Shown here: piece after piece, positions 24,581-32,857 of the stretch
How positions within the stretch are numbered: the first letter of the stretch is position 1
Layout: each line of letters opens with the position of its first letter
Assembly: GCA_964556665.1 (NCBI GenBank)
Contig: CAZKXU010000022.1
Span: forward strand, 1 to 37,713
Length of the DNA stretch: 37,713 nt
Direction: 5' to 3'
Source of the DNA: CAZKXU01 sp964556665
GTDB taxonomy: Bacteria; Bdellovibrionota_C; UBA2361; CAZKXU01
Position numbers and translations under genes: made by a program
Notes under the pieces: model-generated
Seen by the model: the letters and a program-made list of their open reading frames with translations, nothing else
Database searches by the model: none
What the model was told of the DNA's origin: nothing

Positions 24581-26910
24581 CTAATCATAAAATTTACCTT
24601 CTGATTCTAAGTATATTTGCGGCTACAATTAGCTTGACTGTTTCGTACTCTACGCGGCTCACACCGCAAAATCATTATAACACCTTTCAAAAAATATACC
24701 CTGACAACTGGATTGAAAGTCATGCCACTATAACACTGCCACACCTCGCAGCTCGCGGGAACAGACTCCTTTTTGATTTTGATGGTTGGCGCCCGGATGC
24801 TGCTCCCGCAGAGTTAGAATTTACGGTATGTGGAGAAGCAAATAGCCGCGTCTCGATTGGTGCTAGTAGTGTAAAACACCTACTCGCGCTTAGGGGCTAC
24901 TGTGAGCCATTTGTTGTTGAGATTGCTGCATTAAACACCTTTAGCCCAAGCTCTGCGGACACTCGCAGCTTAGCCGTACGTTTAAGATCTGTTGAGATAA
25001 CCTCACGCTTTGGCCTGCCGATTCTCTCCCCTTTATTTTTGGGGAAGATTGCTCTTGCTATAGCTCTAGTTGCAATTGTCTTATTCTTATCCCTTACCTC
25101 CCCATGGAGATATAGCGCCTACCTAGTTCCTATCGCGGCTTTTTTCCTCCTTAATAATGCCTCCTATTATAACATTGGAATGCTTGAGCCGCTCTGGCTT
25201 CTTGCTATCTGCATGGCATGCGGAGCATATATTGCTGCGCGGCTAGCTCCAACTGCTTTGGCGGGCTGCCTTAACTCCTTTACCAAGCCAGGGCTTATTT
25301 TAGGAAGAGAGGGAGGCCTGCATTGGATTTTGCTAGCCGCAATCCTGGTCATAGGCACAGCACTTCGGTTTTACGGTTTAAATTTCGGACTTCCAAGTAA
25401 TTTTCACCCAGATGAGGTCCCAAAAGTAAACGCCATTATGAACATGGTAAATCATGGGGATCTAAATCCACGTTACTTCCTACATCCTTCACTCCTACTT
25501 TATTCTACTTATGGAATGAATAACCTCTTTCATTTTTTCGGGGTGGTTGGAGAGTTTAGAGACACTGCCTTTTTAGCTGGCCGTACAGTCAGTGCTATCG
25601 CAGGAAGTCTCTCGATATTACTAGTCTATCTTGTAGGATCAAACATAAACTCGGCACGCTCTGGCATTTTGGGAGCTGCAATCCTGGCGGTTATGCCGCT
25701 GCATGTAACCTGCAGCCGCTACCTAAAAGAGGATGCATTACTTACCTTTCTTATTTTAGCAACAGCACTAGCAGTTATAAAGGCTGTAAAAGAGGATAGA
25801 CGTGGATTGCTTTTCCTGGCAGCAATTATTGCAGGTTGCGCAGCCTCGACCAAATACTCTGGCTTACTTGCCGGTGCGATAGTGTGTGCCGCACCGTGGT
25901 TAAAATCCCGTGACTGGCTACCAGACCGTAGATATTTTATTACTACTTTTTGCGCCATGTTTCTTATGCCGATCGCTTTTATAATCTGCAGTCCGTACAG
26001 TGTTCTTACGCCGGCAAAATTTATCAAGGACTTCTCCTCTGAAAAACACCATATGATGCGTGGGCATACTATGACTATCTCCGCCTGGAGCCAGTACTGG
26101 ATGTACCATCTCTCGCGCAGCATAGAAAAAGGGATGAGCATCTTTACAACTGTAATAGCGTTGACAGGTATAGGGCTGCTTCTGAGACGCAGACGAACCG
26201 AGGACCTCTTCCTTGTAGGATTAATACTTCTTTTTTATCTTCCGGCAGAATGGGTAAAGGCCAAGCCTGAGCCGCAGCCAGAGCGGTACATAGTGCCTTG
26301 CCTGCCATTTCTAGCACTTATCACTGCTGAATTTATTCGTTCAATTTCATATTCACGTCTAAAGACTATGGTTCCTTTTCTCTCACTAGCTATTTTATTT
26401 TTCCCGGCTAAGAGAACATTTGAGTTAGCTTCCGAGGTGCCAAACGATACTAGACTTCAGGCTGCTGCATGGATGAGAGAAAACCTGCCTGCCAATTCTA
26501 AGGTCTATCTCGATTGGAAGCCTTATGCGCCTAGATTTTTTAATAATGAGTTTAATGTTGAGTACATAATGCGTTCCAGAATTATGGAGTACCTCGACAT
26601 TAAAAAACTAAAGAACTCAGGCTACGACTATCTGGTACTATCAAGTCTTTTTTACGAGCGGTATTTTACACAACCGCAGGGTCAGGCTGCTGCACGGGAT
26701 AGACTGCGCAGAGTTTTTAAGAGCGTACCTATAGCACAGGAGTTTGCTCCAAAGTACGGCACATATGGATTTAACAACCCTGTCGTCACAGTTTTCTCCT
26801 TGAAACAGGAGGATTTTGCAAAGCTTGAAGATGAACTTAGGCTTAAGCAGTCGGGTGATATTGATCGCACCAGTAACGAGATGCGTGCGGCGTTTAGGTG
26901 GGCAAAGTAG
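24577..26910 (+). CDS. GT39/PMT-like glycosyltransferase, membrane protein
   Basis: 777 residues, GTG start overlapping the previous stop. After an N-terminal span (about 5-25) comes a non-membrane stretch (about 30-155) that looks like a beta-rich extracytoplasmic domain, then about a dozen membrane segments. LRFYGLNFGLPSNFHPDEVPKVN (about 262-285) matches the first-loop signature of GT39/ArnT/PMT-type enzymes, with an Asp-Glu pair at HPDE as candidate catalytic and metal-binding residues. A soluble C-terminal tail (about 620-777) contains WMRENLPANSKVYLDWKPYAPRF, as in related enzymes. These enzymes use polyprenyl-phosphate sugars and face the periplasm; the acceptor here (protein, lipid A or glycan) is unknown. 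Confidence 0.88.
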   Translation: MTNHKIYLLILSIFAATISLTVSYSTRLTPQNHYNTFQKIYPDNWIESHATITLPHLAARGNRLLFDFDGWRPDAAPAELEFTVCGEANSRVSIGASSVKHLLALRGYCEPFVVEIAALNTFSPSSADTRSLAVRLRSVEITSRFGLPILSPLFLGKIALAIALVAIVLFLSLTSPWRYSAYLVPIAAFFLLNNASYYNIGMLEPLWLLAICMACGAYIAARLAPTALAGCLNSFTKPGLILGREGGLHWILLAAILVIGTALRFYGLNFGLPSNFHPDEVPKVNAIMNMVNHGDLNPRYFLHPSLLLYSTYGMNNLFHFFGVVGEFRDTAFLAGRTVSAIAGSLSILLVYLVGSNINSARSGILGAAILAVMPLHVTCSRYLKEDALLTFLILATALAVIKAVKEDRRGLLFLAAIIAGCAASTKYSGLLAGAIVCAAPWLKSRDWLPDRRYFITTFCAMFLMPIAFIICSPYSVLTPAKFIKDFSSEKHHMMRGHTMTISAWSQYWMYHLSRSIEKGMSIFTTVIALTGIGLLLRRRRTEDLFLVGLILLFYLPAEWVKAKPEPQPERYIVPCLPFLALITAEFIRSISYSRLKTMVPFLSLAILFFPAKRTFELASEVPNDTRLQAAAWMRENLPANSKVYLDWKPYAPRFFNNEFNVEYIMRSRIMEYLDIKKLKNSGYDYLVLSSLFYERYFTQPQGQAAARDRLRRVFKSVPIAQEFAPKYGTYGFNNPVVTVFSLKQEDFAKLEDELRLKQSGDIDRTSNEMRAAFRWAK

Positions 26911-26942
26911 GTATCTACTCAAAAAGGTATGGGTAAAATTGT

Positions 26943-26989
26943 AGGGGCAGCCAGACTTCGGCGAACTCAGTCGAGTCGCGGCTGCCCCT
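26943..26989. repeat. Inverted repeat D1 downstream of the GT39-like gene
   Basis: AGGGGCAGCC (26943-26952) and GGCTGCCCCT (26980-26989) are perfect 10-bp inverted repeats around a 27-nt loop. It differs from family A and occurs once here. No U-run follows, so it is at best a rho-dependent or 3'-protecting structure. The gap runs 26911-27030. Confidence 0.6.
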
Positions 26990-27030
26990 GTAACCGCACT
27001 GCGGGCGCGCAAACTCAGAGTTAATAAGCA

Positions 27031-28122
27031 ATGGTCACAGCTGCATTAAAATTAAGTTACATGACTAGGGAGAGTCTTTCCAGTCTAGTCATTCCACGAG
27101 TTGGTGAAAAAAAGGTAGGGCAAGATATCAGGGTACTAGATGGTGTTACCCCAGACAATCTTGATAAGTCACTTAGGCAGTCTTTCGATCAAGGCTCCCG
27201 TTATGTCCTACTTGGAATTCCTGAGGATGCAGGTCCTCTTGCAAATTTAGGGAAGGGCGGCTCTGACAAAGCATGGGATGTATTTCTTAGATGTTTTTTG
27301 AACACCCAGTCTAACCGCTTCCTAGATCCATCAAAGGTATTACTGCTAGGCAAAGTAGATGTATCAGATCTTGTTACTCAAGCAGCGGTATTACAACGTC
27401 ACAGCGCTATAGATCTTAAAAAGATTCGAGAGCTATGCGCGGAAGTTGATGAAAGGGTCGCTCCGGTAGTTAGCAAAATTCTTGCGGCTGGATTAAAGCC
27501 GATTATTATAGGCGGTGGACATAACAATGCCTACCCGATTATTAAGGCTGTAGCAGAAGCTAGCAAAGAAGAGGACAAGAGCGGTCAGATTACCTGTATT
27601 AACTGCGATCCGCATGCTGATTTTAGGAGTGTTGAAGATGGACGTCATAGCGGAAACCCATTTAGTTTTGCACATAGAGATAACCTTTTAGCCGCTTACT
27701 TTGTTTTGGGATTGCATGAAGGATATAATAGCGAGGAGTTACTAGAGAGACTTGAGCAGGCCGGATTTAGATACCGTACCTATGAGGACATCAAGATTAA
27801 ATCAGAAATCTCCTTTGATGATGCAGTAAAAGAAGGTATTGCCTACATTAAAACTCACCCAAAATTAGCAGTAGGTATAGAGTTGGATCTCGATTCGATC
27901 GCCCATATGCCAGTCAGCGCCTTAACACCTGTTGGATTCTCTCTTGAGGAGGTAGCACGCTATATACATATGACAACAACTGCTCTTAATCCTGCCTATC
28001 TACACATAGCTGAGGGCGCGCCTGGCATAATGCCGCAGGGCGATCTGCTTGTAGGCAAAGGGATCTCTAAAATTGTGCGCACATTTATCTCGGCGAATGA
28101 AGAGAGAAAATCTTCTACGTAA
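27031..28122 (+). CDS. Arginase/agmatinase/formimidoylglutamase family enzyme
   Basis: A ureohydrolase-fold enzyme of 363 residues. Metal ligands are visible in order: GGGHNNAYP (about 153-161), NCDPHADFR (about 191-199, the DxHxD motif) and GIELDLDSIAHMP (about 285-297, the DxD motif), so two manganese ions should be bound. GGGH rather than GGDH and the ELDLDSI form point to the formimidoylglutamase-like branch rather than classical arginase, but substrate cannot be fixed by eye. It lies just upstream of the histidine biosynthesis operon in the same direction, although a separate promoter and leader intervene; a formimidoylglutamase would belong to histidine breakdown. No hutH/U/I is in view. 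A second in-frame ATG exists ten codons in. Confidence 0.87.
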   Translation: MVTAALKLSYMTRESLSSLVIPRVGEKKVGQDIRVLDGVTPDNLDKSLRQSFDQGSRYVLLGIPEDAGPLANLGKGGSDKAWDVFLRCFLNTQSNRFLDPSKVLLLGKVDVSDLVTQAAVLQRHSAIDLKKIRELCAEVDERVAPVVSKILAAGLKPIIIGGGHNNAYPIIKAVAEASKEEDKSGQITCINCDPHADFRSVEDGRHSGNPFSFAHRDNLLAAYFVLGLHEGYNSEELLERLEQAGFRYRTYEDIKIKSEISFDDAVKEGIAYIKTHPKLAVGIELDLDSIAHMPVSALTPVGFSLEEVARYIHMTTTALNPAYLHIAEGAPGIMPQGDLLVGKGISKIVRTFISANEERKSST

Positions 28123-28210
28123 ATTGGAGTAATATATGGCTATTGGATGAATCGAGAAAGCTTCATAAGAGAATGTAATTCAATACTCACTCTAACTCGA
28201 CAGAAAAATC

Positions 28211-28237
28211 TTGACTAAGATCTAGATTTATTATAAA
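28211..28237 (+). promoter_or_regulatory. Candidate his operon promoter
   Basis: TTGACT (28211-28216) and TATAAA (28232-28237) are separated by 15 nt, slightly short of optimum. Initiation would fall a few bases before the leader peptide ATG at 28250, making the leader nearly leaderless. This fits the lack of a Shine-Dalgarno there, but the assignment is tentative. Confidence 0.4.
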
Positions 28238-28249
28238 CAGATAATAGTC

Positions 28250-28324
28250 ATGCAAAGTTTTTCTCAATTCACATCGTTTGCCTCTTCATTACACCATCAC
28301 GGTGTCAACCATCATTGCGCCTAA
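28250..28324 (+). CDS. hisL: His-rich leader peptide of the histidine operon
   Basis: A 24-codon reading frame starting ATG at 28250 and ending TAA at 28322-28324. The peptide ends with SSLHHHGVNHHCA: five His codons within nine, at 28292-28300 and 28310-28315. This is the hallmark of his attenuator leaders in enterobacteria, where ribosomes stall on His codons when charged tRNA-His is scarce. The peptide sequence itself is unlike the E. coli leader. It lies 104 nt upstream of hisG and overlaps two small hairpins, so reading of the His codons should affect RNA folding. The symbol is given by position and content, not by homology. Confidence 0.72.
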   Translation: MQSFSQFTSFASSLHHHGVNHHCA

Positions 28325-28377
28325 TGCGCAATAAATAAACCTGTTCGATTACACTGTCATTTTACTTTTTATATTTA
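28291..28377 (+). promoter_or_regulatory. Putative his attenuator: competing stems followed by a T-rich tract
   Basis: Stem 1: ACACC/GGTGT (28291-28295/28301-28305), formed by the His codons. Stem 2: ATTGCGC/GCGCAAT (28314-28320/28326-28332), with the leader stop codon in its loop. Competing pairing: ACGGTGT (28299-28305) with ACACTGT (28351-28357, one G-U pair), directly followed by a T-rich tract (28359-28377). Stem 1 and the long-range stem exclude each other. Which state terminates is not certain, and the geometry is less tidy than in E. coli. Confidence 0.45.
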
Positions 28378-28428
28378 TCCCCTTAAAAGCCTCTATTTAT
28401 AGCGCTTTTGTGGGAAAAGGCTACATCT

Positions 28429-29289
28429 ATGTTAAAGGTGCTGCGTTGTGCTGTTCAAAAATCAGGGAGACTGGCTGAGGAGTCAGTCAGACTGCTAAAA
28501 GATTGTGGTTTTGATCTTGAGACGGATCGATCCTCTCTTAAAACTAGCGCCAGAAATTTTCCTCTTCAGATCCTCTTTCTAAGGGATGATGATATTCCAA
28601 CTTATATCAAGGATGATGCAGCTGATATTGGAATTGTGGGTGAAAACATTCTTGCTGAAAGAAATTTAGATCTTCAGGTATATGAAAAACTTGGATTTGG
28701 AAGATGTCGCCTTTCTATAGCTGTTCCAAACCCAAGCAACTATAAATCTGTAGGAGATCTGGAGGGTGTTAGAATAGCAAGCTCCTACCCTCGCATACTG
28801 CAGAGGTTTTTAGATCAAAAAAGAACTACTGCTTCCATCTATGAGCTTTCAGGCTCTGTCGAAATAGCTCCCAGTATTGGACTCTCAGAGGCTATCTGCG
28901 ATCTGGTAAGCAGCGGCAGTACTATTGCAAGTAATGGTCTGCGCGAGCTAGAGATAATCGCACATTATGAAGCATGTTTAATAGGAAAGCCCGAGTCTGA
29001 TCCTGAGCTACTAGAACTACTTGCGAAGTTGCGTCTTAGGGTGACAGCCGTGAGGAGAGGAAGATGTAGTCGTTACATCATGCTTAATGCTCCAAATTCA
29101 GCTATCCCAGAGATTAGCAAACTAATTCCCGGCGAAAAGAGTCCCTCTGTCTTACCGCTTGCCGACACTGGCTGGAGCTCTATCCACTCGGTCGTTAATG
29201 AAAATGATTTTTGGGGAGTAATCGAAAAATTAAAAAACTTAGGGGCTGAGGGCATCTTAGTACTGCCTATCGGAAAAATGGTGGCATAA
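28429..29289 (+). CDS. hisG: ATP phosphoribosyltransferase, long form
   Basis: First step of histidine synthesis: ATP plus PRPP to phosphoribosyl-ATP; normally feedback-inhibited by histidine. The start is ATG 28429 (MLKVLRCAVQKSGRL), with GGGAAAAGG ending 8 nt upstream; a TTG seven codons earlier is rejected. At 286 residues it is the long form, with a C-terminal ACT-like regulatory domain (about 205-286), so it needs no HisZ. The PRPP-binding stretch reads SGSVEIAPSIGLSEAICDLV then SSGSTIASNGLREL (about 140-175). It ends immediately before the hisD ATG (no gap). Confidence 0.95.
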   Translation: MLKVLRCAVQKSGRLAEESVRLLKDCGFDLETDRSSLKTSARNFPLQILFLRDDDIPTYIKDDAADIGIVGENILAERNLDLQVYEKLGFGRCRLSIAVPNPSNYKSVGDLEGVRIASSYPRILQRFLDQKRTTASIYELSGSVEIAPSIGLSEAICDLVSSGSTIASNGLRELEIIAHYEACLIGKPESDPELLELLAKLRLRVTAVRRGRCSRYIMLNAPNSAIPEISKLIPGEKSPSVLPLADTGWSSIHSVVNENDFWGVIEKLKNLGAEGILVLPIGKMVA

Positions 29290-30564
29290 ATGAAAGTAAT
29301 TAATAATCCTGAGAGAGAGGCTTGGAGCACGTTAGCGCAGCGTCCAGTAAGCTCAATTCCAAATATTCGTAAGATAGTTGAGGAGATTCTTACTAAGGTA
29401 AAGAATGATGGTGATGCTGCGGTGCTTGAATATACAGCACGGTTTGATATGTGTATTCAAGCCGCACTATGGGTCTCCGTAGAAAGCAGAAAAGCTGCCG
29501 CAGAATATATCTCTCCTGCCCTAAAGGACGCAATTAATTTAGCAGTAAATAATATTACAAGATTCTATAAAGAAGAACTTCGACCAAATTCAGAAGCAGT
29601 AGAGGTTGCACCTGGTGTAAGATGTTGGCGCAAAAGTGTACCGATTGATACAATTGGTCTATACATCCCTGCAGGAACTGCTCCCTTATTTTCAACTTTA
29701 TACATGCTCGCTATTCCAGCAATGCTTGCGGGCTGTAAAGATATAATTCTTTGCTCGCCACCAAATCGCAACGGCGAAATATCAGCAGAGATTCTTTACG
29801 TGGCAGATCTGCTTCACATCGAAAATATATTTAAGTGTGGTGGAGCACAGGCGATTGCTGCCATGGCGTATGGCACAGAGACTATTCCAAGAGTAGATAA
29901 GATTTTTGGCCCCGGTAATGCTTATGTAAATCTAGCTAAGCAGATTGTAAGCAGCGAGGGGGTGGCTATTGATCTGCCGGCTGGCCCAAGCGAAGCCCTA
30001 ATTATCGGTGATGAATATGCAGATCCCGCATGGATAGCAGCTGATCTTATCTCTCAGGCCGAGCACGATCCGGATAGCCAAGTCGTGCTGGTCACTACTG
30101 ATTTTAGATTAGTTGAAAAGGTTAAGGCTGCGATCGTTTTACAGCTTGAGACCCTTCCTCGCAGAGAGATTGCGGCTCAGTGCTTAAGTAAAGGTTTAGC
30201 GATTTTCTTTAACGATTTAGTAGAGGCTATAAAATTTGCAAACTTATATGCACCCGAACACCTTCTCATACAACATACAAAATCAGAGGAGATAGCCACG
30301 CAGATCAGAAACGCAGGCTCTGTCTTTGTAGGACCTTATTCTGCTGAGGTCTTCGGTGACTATCTTTCAGGAACGAATCATGTTTTGCCTACCTGCGGAT
30401 ATGCTCGTTCCTATTCAGGAGTTAGTACATCAAGTTTTCTTAAAACAGTTACATTTCAGGAGGTAAGCGCAGAAGGTTTTAAAGTTTTATCTGCTCCAGC
30501 ACAGACTTTGGCTAAGGCCGAAGGCTTGGAGGGGCACAAAAGAGCTGTAGAGATACGAGAATGA
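29290..30564 (+). CDS. hisD: Histidinol dehydrogenase
   Basis: Oxidises histidinol to histidine in two NAD-dependent steps, the last step of the pathway. Family landmarks are all present: CGGAQAIAAMAYGTETIPRVDKIFGPGN, IDLPAGPSEALIIGD, ISQAEHDPDSQ (with zinc and catalytic residues), YAPEHLLIQ, and GTNHVLPTCGYARSYSGVS near the C-terminus. At 424 residues it has the usual length. It shares an ATGA overlap with hisC, so translation is coupled. Confidence 0.97.
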   Translation: MKVINNPEREAWSTLAQRPVSSIPNIRKIVEEILTKVKNDGDAAVLEYTARFDMCIQAALWVSVESRKAAAEYISPALKDAINLAVNNITRFYKEELRPNSEAVEVAPGVRCWRKSVPIDTIGLYIPAGTAPLFSTLYMLAIPAMLAGCKDIILCSPPNRNGEISAEILYVADLLHIENIFKCGGAQAIAAMAYGTETIPRVDKIFGPGNAYVNLAKQIVSSEGVAIDLPAGPSEALIIGDEYADPAWIAADLISQAEHDPDSQVVLVTTDFRLVEKVKAAIVLQLETLPRREIAAQCLSKGLAIFFNDLVEAIKFANLYAPEHLLIQHTKSEEIATQIRNAGSVFVGPYSAEVFGDYLSGTNHVLPTCGYARSYSGVSTSSFLKTVTFQEVSAEGFKVLSAPAQTLAKAEGLEGHKRAVEIRE

Positions 30565-31628
30565 ATATAATTCGATTACTAGCAAGAAAGAATATCAGAG
30601 ATCTGACACCGTACTCATCGGCGCGTGATGAGTTTAAAGGTACAGAGGGTCACTATATTTTTTTAGATGCAAATGAAAGTCCTGACCAATTTGATTTTGC
30701 GCCTGGGTATAATCGTTACCCTGAATCAAAGCAGCTAGAGGTTCGCACTGCACTTGCTGAATATTTAGGAGTTACGCCCGCGGCTCTATTTTTAACTAAC
30801 GGCAGTGATGAGGGGATCGACCTACTCTTTCGTGCTTTCTGTGAGCCGGGAAAAGAGAATGCGATCATCTTTACACCAACCTATGGGGTCTATCAGTTTG
30901 CGGCGGAGCGAAACGGAGTAGAGCTGCGTAAGGCCGATCTCACCTCTGAATTAAGCATAGATCACAAGGCCTGCAAACTACAGGTAGATGAAAATACAAA
31001 ATTAATATTTGTCTGCTCCCCCAATAACCCTACCGGCAATCTGATAGAGCCTGGCGAGATCATGGAGTTATTTAAAAATGATCGGTTTAAAGGCTTGGTA
31101 GTGGTGGATGAGGCTTACATTGATTTTGCCCCTGATAGAAGCATCTTACCACTCTTAAGGATGGAGCCTCGACTTGTAATACTTCGCACATTCTCAAAAG
31201 CCTGGAAGCTAGCTGCCGCAAGGCTCGGGGTCATGTTGGGTTCCGCTGAACTAATTACATTACTGCTTAATGTTAAGGATCCGTACAACGTAAGTGCGCC
31301 TTCACAAAGATTAGTAATTGAAGCGCTTACAAAAGCGGCAGCCAAAGAGGAAGCCTGTCGCACCTTAGTTAAAGAAAGAGAGCGCTTAACGGGAGTATTA
31401 GCAGAAGATCCACGTGTTAATGTTTTCCCAAGTGACGCTAATTTTTATCTTCTAAAGATATCAGATCCAGCAAGTATGTACCGTAAGCTATTAGAGCGTG
31501 GAATCGTAACCAGGCTTAGAGCAAGGCTGCCAGTGGTTGGTGATGCTTTGCGGGTGAGTGTAGGTGTTAGAGCTGAAAACGATCGGTTTTTAAATACCTT
31601 TATGGAGATATTGGAGGACACTAAGTGA
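30561..31628 (+). CDS. hisC: Histidinol-phosphate aminotransferase
   Basis: PLP enzyme (fold type I) converting imidazole-acetol phosphate and glutamate to histidinol phosphate. Landmarks: LDANESP (35-41), the phosphate-cofactor site NGSDEGIDLLFRAF (80-93), SPNNPTGN (153-160), VDEAYIDF (182-189) and the Schiff-base lysine K213 in RTFSKAWKLAAARLG. Length 355, typical. It overlaps hisD by 4 nt, and hisB begins with a GTG that overlaps its TGA stop. Confidence 0.96.
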   Translation: MNIIRLLARKNIRDLTPYSSARDEFKGTEGHYIFLDANESPDQFDFAPGYNRYPESKQLEVRTALAEYLGVTPAALFLTNGSDEGIDLLFRAFCEPGKENAIIFTPTYGVYQFAAERNGVELRKADLTSELSIDHKACKLQVDENTKLIFVCSPNNPTGNLIEPGEIMELFKNDRFKGLVVVDEAYIDFAPDRSILPLLRMEPRLVILRTFSKAWKLAAARLGVMLGSAELITLLLNVKDPYNVSAPSQRLVIEALTKAAAKEEACRTLVKERERLTGVLAEDPRVNVFPSDANFYLLKISDPASMYRKLLERGIVTRLRARLPVVGDALRVSVGVRAENDRFLNTFMEILEDTK

Positions 31629-32743
31629 TAAATCAGAATATAAAAAAGCGGCTTCTAATTATAGATCGAGATGGTACAATACTGGACGAGCCTCCTGCCA
31701 CAAAGCAGGTAGACGATCTTAATCTTTTTAAGTTCATCCCAGGCGTTATCACGGCGTTACGGCAGTTGAATGACTTAGGAGTATTTCAGTTTGTACTTGC
31801 TACAAATCAAGATGGTTTAGGCACCCCCTCATTTCCAGAAGCCACATTTTGGCCGTGCCAGAATTTAATGCTTAAAACCCTAAAAGGAGAAGGAGTTGTC
31901 TTTGATTCAATCCTAATTGATAGATCATTTGAAGCCGAAGGGCTCCCAACGCGAAAACCTGGCACAGGTATGTTTGCAGAGTTTATCGGTAATCAGCGAT
32001 ACGATCTTTCAAAAAGCTATGTCATAGGAGATCGGGAAACAGATCTTAGACTAGCCATAAATTTAGGAGCTAACGGCATCTATCTTTCGCCCGAGCGCTC
32101 TCCTCTCGCTACACTTTCTACTCCAGATTGGGAGCAGATTGTAAAGTTTTTAAAAAATACAGTGCGAGCAGCAAAGATAGAGAGAAAGACTAGAGAAACA
32201 GAGATTGCAATCTATATTGATCTAGATGGTCAAGCTGAGCTTACTACAAACTGTGACATTCCATTTTTTAAGCATATGCTTCAGCAACTTGCATTCTATG
32301 GAAAGATCTTGATTGATCTTGATATCGCTCAAAGAGATTTTTCTTCCCACCATGTTATAGAAGATACTGGGATTGTGTTAGGTGACTGTCTAGCACGGGC
32401 CTTAGCTGACCGTATCGGCTTATATAGAACTGCTAATTTTATCTTCCCCTTCGATCAGAATGTTAAAGCTGAGGTGGTATTGGACATATCAGGCAGAGGC
32501 GAGCTCAGTTGGGAGGGTAGTTATAAATATGAAACGATTGAGGGAATGCCTTCTCAAATGGTGCGGCATTTCTTTGCCTCACTTTGTAGTCATGCCGGAA
32601 TTACCGCCAGAATCAGGATCGAAGGTGAAGATGATCACCACAAAGCGGAGTGTGTATTTAAGGCTTTTGGTAGAGCGCTTAGAGAGGCCCTCAGTATTGA
32701 TCCTAGAACAGCAGGGGTGCCTAGCACAAAGGGGGTGCTATAG
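31625..32743 (+). CDS. hisB: Bifunctional histidinol-phosphatase / imidazoleglycerol-phosphate dehydratase
   Basis: A two-domain enzyme (HisN-HisB) like that of E. coli. Residues 1-165 are a HAD phosphatase with nucleophile D14 and acid D16 in LIIDRDGT, TNQDGLGTPSFP (about 60-71) and GDRETDL (about 138-144). The C-terminal part, from about residue 180, is the dehydratase with the metal-binding signatures SSHHVIEDTGIVLGDCLARAL and GEDDHHKAECVFKAFGRALREA, ending GVPSTKGVL. GTG start, overlapping hisC. The fusion is typical of gammaproteobacteria and uncommon elsewhere. The 114-nt gap that follows contains palindrome A4. Confidence 0.96.
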   Translation: MINQNIKKRLLIIDRDGTILDEPPATKQVDDLNLFKFIPGVITALRQLNDLGVFQFVLATNQDGLGTPSFPEATFWPCQNLMLKTLKGEGVVFDSILIDRSFEAEGLPTRKPGTGMFAEFIGNQRYDLSKSYVIGDRETDLRLAINLGANGIYLSPERSPLATLSTPDWEQIVKFLKNTVRAAKIERKTRETEIAIYIDLDGQAELTTNCDIPFFKHMLQQLAFYGKILIDLDIAQRDFSSHHVIEDTGIVLGDCLARALADRIGLYRTANFIFPFDQNVKAEVVLDISGRGELSWEGSYKYETIEGMPSQMVRHFFASLCSHAGITARIRIEGEDDHHKAECVFKAFGRALREALSIDPRTAGVPSTKGVL

Positions 32744-32754
32744 ATAATCAAGTC

Positions 32755-32832
32755 CACTGGGACCGCGGGCATCTTGCCCGCAAACGAATTAGCTGCCACT
32801 ACGTTGCGAGCTAGAAGCTCGCGGTCCCAGTG
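32755..32832. repeat. Family A palindrome, copy A4, inside the his operon
   Basis: CACTGGGACCGCG (from 32755) pairs perfectly with CGCGGTCCCAGTG (to 32832). The left inner hairpin is GCGGGC/GCCCGC and the right one GCGAGC/GCTCGC (32806-32811/32817-32822), a compensated variant. It separates hisB and hisH, the only sizeable gap in the operon, and may alter expression of the distal genes by mRNA processing or partial termination. Confidence 0.87.
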
Positions 32833-32857
32833 TTAAAGTTTTTAAAGTGGCTACACT

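Noticed and set aside
26943..26989. D1 as an intrinsic terminator
   Set aside because: The stem is followed by GTAACCGC, with no U-run.
26641..27012. 123-codon minus-strand frame over the end of the GT39-like gene
   Set aside because: Antisense shadow of a well-supported gene and of inverted repeat D1; no recognisable protein features.
28408..28428. TTG start seven codons before the chosen hisG ATG
   Set aside because: The ATG at 28429 begins at the conserved HisG N-terminus and has a purine-rich ribosome site whose bases would otherwise be coding.
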